Below, one piece after another: positions 5,539-9,275 of a stretch of 9,275 nt of DNA. The stretch covers positions 1,619 through 10,893 of the forward strand of contig JAFNJA010000010.1 of assembly GCA_017601265.1 (NCBI GenBank), given 5' to 3'. The translations under genes and the position numbers were made by a program. A model generated the notes under the pieces. The model was not told the origin of the DNA. It saw nothing but the letters and a program-made list of their open reading frames with translations, and searched no databases. This DNA comes from Candidatus Brockarchaeota archaeon (GTDB taxonomy: Archaea; Thermoproteota; EX4484-205; DTQO01). The stretch's first letter is position 1, and each line of letters starts with the position of its first letter.

Positions 5539-6858
5539 TTACAGGCAGATGACGCCGTCCATCCTGATGTGGGGGCCTCCCTCCGAGATTGCGAAGTCTT
5601 TTTCGAAGCTCGGCCTCAAGGCGAAGTCTTTCGCGATCGCGTCCACCTTCTGGATCAGCTCTTTAACGAAGCCTGTCACCCTCAACCCCTTGATCTTTCT
5701 CTTAACCTCCTTCTTCTCGATCATGTAGGCTATTTCGGGCATGATTTCGATTTTACCAACGGCCGTATCGCACTCGGCCCTTATCAACCCCCTGGCGTAC
5801 AACCCCCTGCCCGTCTCCTCGAAGATCTCGGCAACGTCCCAGTCCGAAGGCCTGATGAACACGTTGCTTGGTCCTGGCCTTGGTTCGCGGAACACGCCGC
5901 GGGCGTTTCCGGGGACGCCCTTCTCGCCTTTTGCCGTTAACCTCGTGTGCAAAAGGTCGATCCCCTCCCTGCTCACAAGCACCTTGTTGCCGGACTTGAC
6001 TCCCTCGTCGTCCCAAAGGAAGCTTCCATAGCTACCGGGTATGCACGGATCGTCCACGATGGCGAAGTCTTCCGCGGGCTCGAGCCCATGGAACACGCCC
6101 TCTTGGAAAACGTCCGCCTCGAGGAGGTGAGCTACCTCGTGCGCCAGAGCGCCCGATCCTTCGTTGTCCAATATCACCTTGAACCTGCTCCCCCTGTAGA
6201 AGGCAGGCAGGGGTTTGGAATCCGCGCCATCCAATGCGCGCCCAGCCAAGTCGTGCAGTATGTCGTTCCATGGCTGGTTCTCCAACACTTCCAAGCCTCC
6301 GATGCCTCCCAATACCTTTCCAGAAAAGCCTTGGAAGGCCTTCTTTACGGCCACGTATATCGTTAAGTCGGTCTTGGGGATCGTCTCTCGCACGTTCGTC
6401 CCTTCGGAAGTCGCGAGGATTGAATCGGAACGGGAGTAAGAGCATACGAATTCGGGGCGAACATCGGCCCCTTTCACGATGTTGCTCAAAGCATCGCGCA
6501 AGTTTTTCAAAAACTTCCTCACGTTTTCGACGTCGAAGGGTTTCAGCTCCTTGTGGGAACGGCTTCCACTCTGGGGCGGAACGGGGGCGAGGTCGATGCC
6601 TTGGCCGTGCCGGCTCGCGGCCAAAGCCTGGCGGGCCACTTTCGTTATTCCCTCGGGGATCGGCACCGTCGACGTTGCCACGCCGTAACCATTGTCGACG
6701 GACCTGCACACTATCCTTTCGGATCTCGACTCGTACAGGTCCTCGGACCTGGGACGCAGCCCGAGCTCGACCACTTCCTCTTCCAGTAGCCGGACATCGC
6801 AATACTTGGCGCCTTTCATGGCTTCGAGCGCCAGGTCGAATCCGCCTTCTTCGAGCAT
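5539..6858 (-). CDS. tldD: TldD/PmbA family protein, TldD-like with altered metal site
   Basis: The 439-residue protein has the TldD/PmbA layout: an N-terminal ASxxDVRxxE-like region (AKYCDVRLLEEE, 17-28), a VDNGYGVATST strand (54-64), a central metal helix and a C-terminal SEGGPHIRM strand (425-433). TldD is the zinc-protease half of the TldD-TldE pair, which trims peptides and processes antitoxin or modified-peptide precursors in bacteria. Two features differ. The metal helix reads AHEVAHLLEAD (H240, E241, H244, E247), HExxH rather than the usual HExxxH. The late CGKxGQ stretch, which supplies a Cys ligand, appears replaced by PSFEKDF (416-422). No TldE gene is adjacent. ATG6858 fits the family N-terminus. 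It may be an active variant or a non-catalytic one; sequence alone does not decide. Confidence 0.85.
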   Translation of the reverse strand: MLEEGGFDLALEAMKGAKYCDVRLLEEEVVELGLRPRSEDLYESRSERIVCRSVDNGYGVATSTVPIPEGITKVARQALAASRHGQGIDLAPVPPQSGSRSHKELKPFDVENVRKFLKNLRDALSNIVKGADVRPEFVCSYSRSDSILATSEGTNVRETIPKTDLTIYVAVKKAFQGFSGKVLGGIGGLEVLENQPWNDILHDLAGRALDGADSKPLPAFYRGSRFKVILDNEGSGALAHEVAHLLEADVFQEGVFHGLEPAEDFAIVDDPCIPGSYGSFLWDDEGVKSGNKVLVSREGIDLLHTRLTAKGEKGVPGNARGVFREPRPGPSNVFIRPSDWDVAEIFEETGRGLYARGLIRAECDTAVGKIEIMPEIAYMIEKKEVKRKIKGLRVTGFVKELIQKVDAIAKDFALRPSFEKDFAISEGGPHIRMDGVICL

Positions 6859-6882
6859 CCTCGGAACCGAATTTGGACTTGG

Positions 6883-6921
6883 ATAAAAAAATTCCTTCCG
6901 TCGGCGATATGAACTTTTAAG
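6883..6921 (-). promoter_or_regulatory. Two candidate TATA boxes for the TldD-like gene
   Basis: The distal box TTAAAAGT (6913-6920) predicts transcription from about 6891, a 33-base leader. The proximal T-rich box TTTTTTAT (6883-6890) predicts a start near 6861, almost at ATG6858. The distal box is closer to the archaeal consensus; the proximal one fits the leaderless pattern of this window. GAGG directly abuts the ATG and is too close to be a good ribosome site. Confidence 0.4.
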
Positions 6922-6978
6922 CGGAGCGCTCGAGCCAGCGAACCCGCGTCACCACCTGATCGCCAAGATGCGCATTCT

Positions 6979-7007
6979 CGCGGAAACCGCGACGGCCTAA
7001 AAGGCCG
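6979..7007. repeat. Two adjacent perfect dyads, each with an AAA loop
   Basis: CGCGG-AAA-CCGCG (6979-6991) is followed after one base by CGGCCT-AAA-AGGCCG (6993-7007). They lie between the divergent TldD-like and methyltransferase promoters, outside both predicted transcripts, so a DNA-binding role is more likely than an RNA hairpin. Confidence 0.45.
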
Positions 7008-7029
7008 GGAGCCGGCGTTCAGAAAAGGA

Positions 7030-7050
7030 TTTAAAAAGCGATTCTTTTTA
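7030..7050 (+). promoter_or_regulatory. TATA box of the methyltransferase gene with overlapping inverted repeat
   Basis: The TATA box TTTAAAAAG (7030-7038) predicts transcription from about 7059-7060, just before TTG7065. The box is one arm of a perfect 7-bp inverted repeat, TAAAAAG-cgatt-CTTTTTA (7032-7050). A factor binding this dyad would cover the TATA box, so it is a candidate operator. The symmetry also places a TATA-like element on the minus strand. Confidence 0.5.
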
Positions 7051-7064
7051 CCATCTGACATTGT

Positions 7065-7895
7065 TTGATAAGTTATGACGAAGCGCTCCGAAGGTCGGGC
7101 CCTCGCTTCAAGGCACTCCTCGAAAAGATTCCCAAGAAGGGCTTCGAGAGGTTGCCGCCAGACTGGCTTCATTGGCAGATATTGGAAAGGTTGACGATCT
7201 TAAAATACGCGGATATCGTCGAAGGATCCAACGTGCTAGAGGTCGGCTCCGGGCCCCACGCGATAGCCACGATCGCCTTGGCTGAGCTTGTAGGAGAAAG
7301 GGGGAGGGTCGTGGCGGTCGAGCGTGGCAGGTGGGGGGATTCGTGGGAAGTGTTGAAGCATAGCGGCTTGTCGCCGAGGGTGATACCTCTGCAAGAGGAC
7401 GCGAGCAAGCTGCCTTTCCCGTTCTCGTGCTTCGATTTGGCAGTGTGCGTGCACGGGATCAGAAGCTTCGACGGCAGGCAATCCATAGTGGGAGCCGTGA
7501 AGGAGATGCTCAGGGTATCGAAGGAGAGGGTCTTCCTGGCCGAATCCAGCCCTTTCGCGAAGAACAAGGCCCAGGAGGCGCACTTGGCCATGTACAACCT
7601 CAGGCGCCCAACTTTCCTGGCGTTGGGCAGGGCTGATTGGGGAGACCTGCGCTACCTCCCGCCCCAAGAGTTGAGGAACATCGCGATAGAAGCCGGGGCT
7701 TCCAGGGTGGAATTGAGGGAGGTGGACGTCGGGATGCCCCACCACCTGGCCTGCTTCCCTTCAGACCTGATCCTGAAGGTGGAAGACAGTGAAATTCGTG
7801 AAAACTTGATGGAACGTTGGCGTAAAGCCCTTGCCATGCTGGAAAGGTATGGCGAGGAGCACCCCCCGGTCATCGTCTTGGACGCTTGGAAGTAG
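7065..7895 (+). CDS. Class I SAM-dependent methyltransferase
   Basis: A 276-residue protein with a Rossmann-type methyltransferase core. Motif I is VLEVGSGPH (57-65); the acidic residue ending strand 2 is E86 in VVAVERG; D112 in EDASKLPF marks the adenine-contacting loop; FDLAVCVHGI (123-132) is motif IV, followed by the IVGAVKEMLRV helix typical of small-molecule methyltransferases. The acceptor is not recognisable: the N-terminal helices (1-50) and C-terminal region (190-276) match no subfamily I can name. The start is TTG7065: an in-frame TGA at 7056-7058 excludes anything upstream, no in-frame ATG lies nearby, and the TATA box points to a nearly leaderless start. ATG7075 is out of frame. 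The gene is divergent from the TldD-like gene and followed directly by the ATPase remnant on the opposite strand. Confidence 0.86.
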   Translation: MISYDEALRRSGPRFKALLEKIPKKGFERLPPDWLHWQILERLTILKYADIVEGSNVLEVGSGPHAIATIALAELVGERGRVVAVERGRWGDSWEVLKHSGLSPRVIPLQEDASKLPFPFSCFDLAVCVHGIRSFDGRQSIVGAVKEMLRVSKERVFLAESSPFAKNKAQEAHLAMYNLRRPTFLALGRADWGDLRYLPPQELRNIAIEAGASRVELREVDVGMPHHLACFPSDLILKVEDSEIRENLMERWRKALAMLERYGEEHPPVIVLDAWK

Positions 7896-8485
7896 CCACC
7901 AAAACGGTCAGCCCAATCCTTGAGAAGATCTCCTCAAGCCTCAAGGATTTCAAACGATCCCTTCACACCCATATCGGATGTGGGCTGATCAAGCACGAGG
8001 ACCTTGGGCATCTTCGCCAGCGCCGAAGCTAACTACCCTCTGCTCCTTCCCTCCGTAGGGCTGATCCGCTTCACGAGTTGGTCCGCGTTCGCAACGCCGA
8101 GGGCACGATCCAAACGCTTGGCGACCTCGTACTTGGGGAGAGCGCAGTTCTGAGGCCCAAAGGCGAACTTACCCTCTACGTCCGGTGTTCAAAACTGGCC
8201 ATCTTGGTTCTGTTGAACCAGCCCCAAGATCTTGGCGAGCTCAGAAACTCCGCGATCTCCTGCATCGTAATCAGCCACGATGGCGTTGCCTTTCATGAGG
8301 CCCCCATTTCCATTAGGAGCGATGCCATTTGGGGCGGGCAGATGCTTTGACTTCCCGCATCCCGATGGACCTGCAAGGCATACGTATTCGCCCTCGGCTA
8401 CGTTGAGATTTATGCCCCTGAGAAGCCAATTTGCGGAGGCGCGATATTTGAACCGTAGGTTGCGGATATCGAGCAAATGGCTCAA
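7896..8485 (-). pseudogene. Broken ECF-type ABC transporter ATPase (EcfA-like)
   Basis: Reading leftward from a TTG at 8485, the frame gives LLDIRNLRFKY, Walker A GPSGCGKS (8348-8371) and a Q-loop (GLVQQNQDGQF), then an in-frame TGA (8189-8191). The same frame continues with DVEGKFAFGPQN and about 40 recognisable residues. The ABC signature region (SPYGGKEQRVV, about 8030-8062) is readable only in a shifted frame. The first frame resumes after a TAG (8033-8035) with LASALAKMPKVLVLDQPTSD, where the Walker B catalytic Glu is Gln. A TGA (7934-7936) follows, then another shift to LEEIFSRIGLTVLV. Homology stops at 7897, just before the H-loop His expected next. Intact EcfA energises vitamin or cobalt/nickel uptake. 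At least two internal stops inside homology plus several frameshifts make this a clear pseudogene. Confidence 0.85.
7916..7948 (+). repeat. Stem-loop just past the methyltransferase stop
   Basis: ATCCTTGAG (7916-7924) and CTCAAGGAT (7940-7948) form a perfect 9-bp inverted repeat around a 15-base loop, 20 bases after the methyltransferase stop. It may shape the 3' end of that transcript. It falls inside the ATPase remnant at a broken GAGGCTTGAGGAG direct repeat, so it may be a by-product of that coding sequence. Confidence 0.4.
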
Positions 8486-8813
8486 GAGACCCTGGCCACT
8501 CGGCGCACCAGACCTGCTCTCTCGAGGCCCACTAGGACTCTGGCAACCATTACCCCAAAGGCAGCGCCCGAAACAATGCTGGCAATGGCGTATATGAGTA
8601 TCCAGCTAATTGCAAGCCACTGTCCATTAACATAGCCCACAAGGGATGCGAAGGCCAAGAATCCAAATTACACCCCCAGGGCATTTGCGATGACGTAGCG
8701 CTCCTTGAGCACAAGTAGGCCAATCTCGCAGGCCAGACCAGACGCAACTTACATGAGGAGTACTGGAAAGCCCGTCAGAGGCCCACTCCCGGTGAAGATG
8801 CCAACAATACCTC
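8482..8813 (-). pseudogene. Broken membrane component, likely ECF transporter S component
   Basis: One minus-strand frame reads GIVGIFTGSGPLTGFPVLLM, a TAA (8749-8751), VASGLACEIGLLVLKERYVI, a second TAA (8668-8670), then FGFLAFASLVGYVNGQWLAI and further hydrophobic segments, ending in VARVLVGLERAGLVRRVARV and a TGA (8482-8484). This looks like the last three to five membrane helices of an S component or similar permease, with a positive C-terminus. A TGA (8812-8814) lies immediately before the first recognisable residue. Its stop overlaps the ATPase TTG start as TTGA, so the two were probably a coupled operon before decay. The S-component identity rests on the ATPase neighbour and hydrophobic pattern; the ligand cannot be told. 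Confidence 0.65.
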
Positions 8814-9067
8814 ATTTCTTTGAAGGACATTTAACCAATCTAGTTCTTGGCAAGAACTTTGCCCGACTTGGCATTGGCGTAGAGCTTTTCCTTCTTGGAT
8901 ACCACGGAGACGGGTGCGATCTTTCAATTTATGACGACAAGCCGCATTATGGTCCGGAAGACCAAGGCACCCAGCCAGAGCTTCACCAACTTTTTCTTAC
9001 CGCTTGCCTCGAATGTCTCGTTTAGCTTGACGGAGACCCCGTCTATGTTTTTCGCGCTCGGATATGT
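8814..9067 (-). other. Decayed sequence upstream of the membrane component; no intact gene
   Basis: A minus-strand stretch of about 42 codons (near 9050-8927) includes VSVKLNETFEASGKKKLVKL followed by the hydrophobic LWLGALVFRTIMRLVVI, then a TGA. It continues with SKKEKLYANAKSGKVLAKN and further stops. It may be the ruined N-terminal half of the membrane component, but no start codon is clear and the frame differs from the recognisable C-terminal part. Nothing else is supported here on either strand. Confidence 0.35.
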
Positions 9068-9211
9068 TTACCTATAAAAATCAAGCCCCTCCAGGCAATC
9101 AGGATGTTGCTCCTTCGGCTCGTACAGAAAATCTGCAAAAAGGTCATTTCTAGTAAGTTGACAACCAATGGTTCGAAAGTCAAGGGCGGCCCTTGAATCT
9201 GTTTTAGACAT
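9068..9211 (-). CDS. Possible 47-residue small protein or gene fragment
   Basis: From ATG9211 the frame runs 47 codons (MSKTDSRAALDFRTIGC at the N-terminus, ending LEGLDFYR) to a TAA. The product is acidic, soluble-looking, with no recognised family. A TTTTATTG stretch near 9241-9248 could serve as its promoter. The same frame continues past a TGA (9230-9232) to the window edge, reading IARIAPRMNFIASI, so this may instead be the tail of another broken gene. Its stop lies just past the relic TATA box of the transporter remnant. Real expression is uncertain. Confidence 0.25.
   Translation of the reverse strand: MSKTDSRAALDFRTIGCQLTRNDLFADFLYEPKEQHPDCLEGLDFYR
9072..9080 (-). promoter_or_regulatory. 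Relic TATA box for the transporter remnant
   Basis: The minus strand reads TTTTTATAG, a good archaeal TATA-like box. It would start transcription near 9050, at the head of the readable but broken frame. It supports the view that the membrane component and ATPase once formed one minus-strand operon. Confidence 0.4.
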
Positions 9212-9275
9212 TAATATGATCGCATATGTTCAAATCGAAGCAATAAAATTCATCCTGGGGGCTATCCTTGCGATC

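Noticed and set aside
8078..8350. Plus-strand frame of 90 codons in the transporter remnant
   Set aside because: It is antisense to the recognisable ATPase sequence and has no family of its own.
7896..9275. Mobile element or integrated element as the cause of the degraded region
   Set aside because: I found no transposase, integrase, terminal inverted repeats or target-site duplications. Gene decay and deletion explain it with less.
1..9275. CRISPR array, tRNA or rRNA genes
   Set aside because: No regularly spaced repeats, no cloverleaf with a GTTCRANTC loop and no rRNA-like conserved blocks were seen by eye.

Overview
The window looks archaeal. TATA-like boxes lie about 25 bases upstream of several start codons, which suggests leaderless transcripts. 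Shine-Dalgarno sites are rare, AGG is a common Arg codon, and most proteins have recognisable archaeal or bacterial relatives. The coding DNA is GC-rich. A TACK-type (Thermoproteota-like) archaeon would fit, but nothing here fixes the lineage.

Layout. (1) 1-2884, minus strand: an LsrF-type class I aldolase, a zinc-dependent MDR dehydrogenase whose start overlaps the aldolase stop by 4 bases (ATGA), then, after a 260-base gap, a uroporphyrinogen-decarboxylase (URO-D) family protein that runs off the left edge. (2) 3071-3874, plus: a long TspO/MBR-type membrane protein, divergent from the aldolase; a hairpin-like dyad lies between the two promoters. (3) 4030-5442 plus stop, plus: an AbgB-like M20 amidohydrolase. 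(4) 5539-6858, minus: a TldD-like protein with an altered metal site. (5) 7065-7895, plus: a class I SAM methyltransferase with a TTG start, divergent from the TldD-like gene; the gap between them has several symmetrical elements. (6) 7896-9275: no intact recognised gene. The minus strand carries decayed remains of what looks like an ECF-type (energy-coupling factor) transporter: a membrane component and its ATPase, with several stops and frameshifts. The ATPase remnant is cut two bases from the methyltransferase stop codon.

How the genes may work together. The aldolase and dehydrogenase are almost certainly co-translated, which suggests successive steps on a sugar-like or hydroxy-keto substrate; the substrate cannot be read from sequence. 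The URO-D-like gene may belong to the same transcript or have its own promoter. The TspO-like, M20, TldD-like and methyltransferase genes look like single-gene units with their own promoters. I see no CRISPR array, rRNA, tRNA, transposase or integrase. No clear new multi-gene system is evident. The best leads are the aldolase-dehydrogenase pair, the unusual TldD-like protein and the decayed transporter locus.
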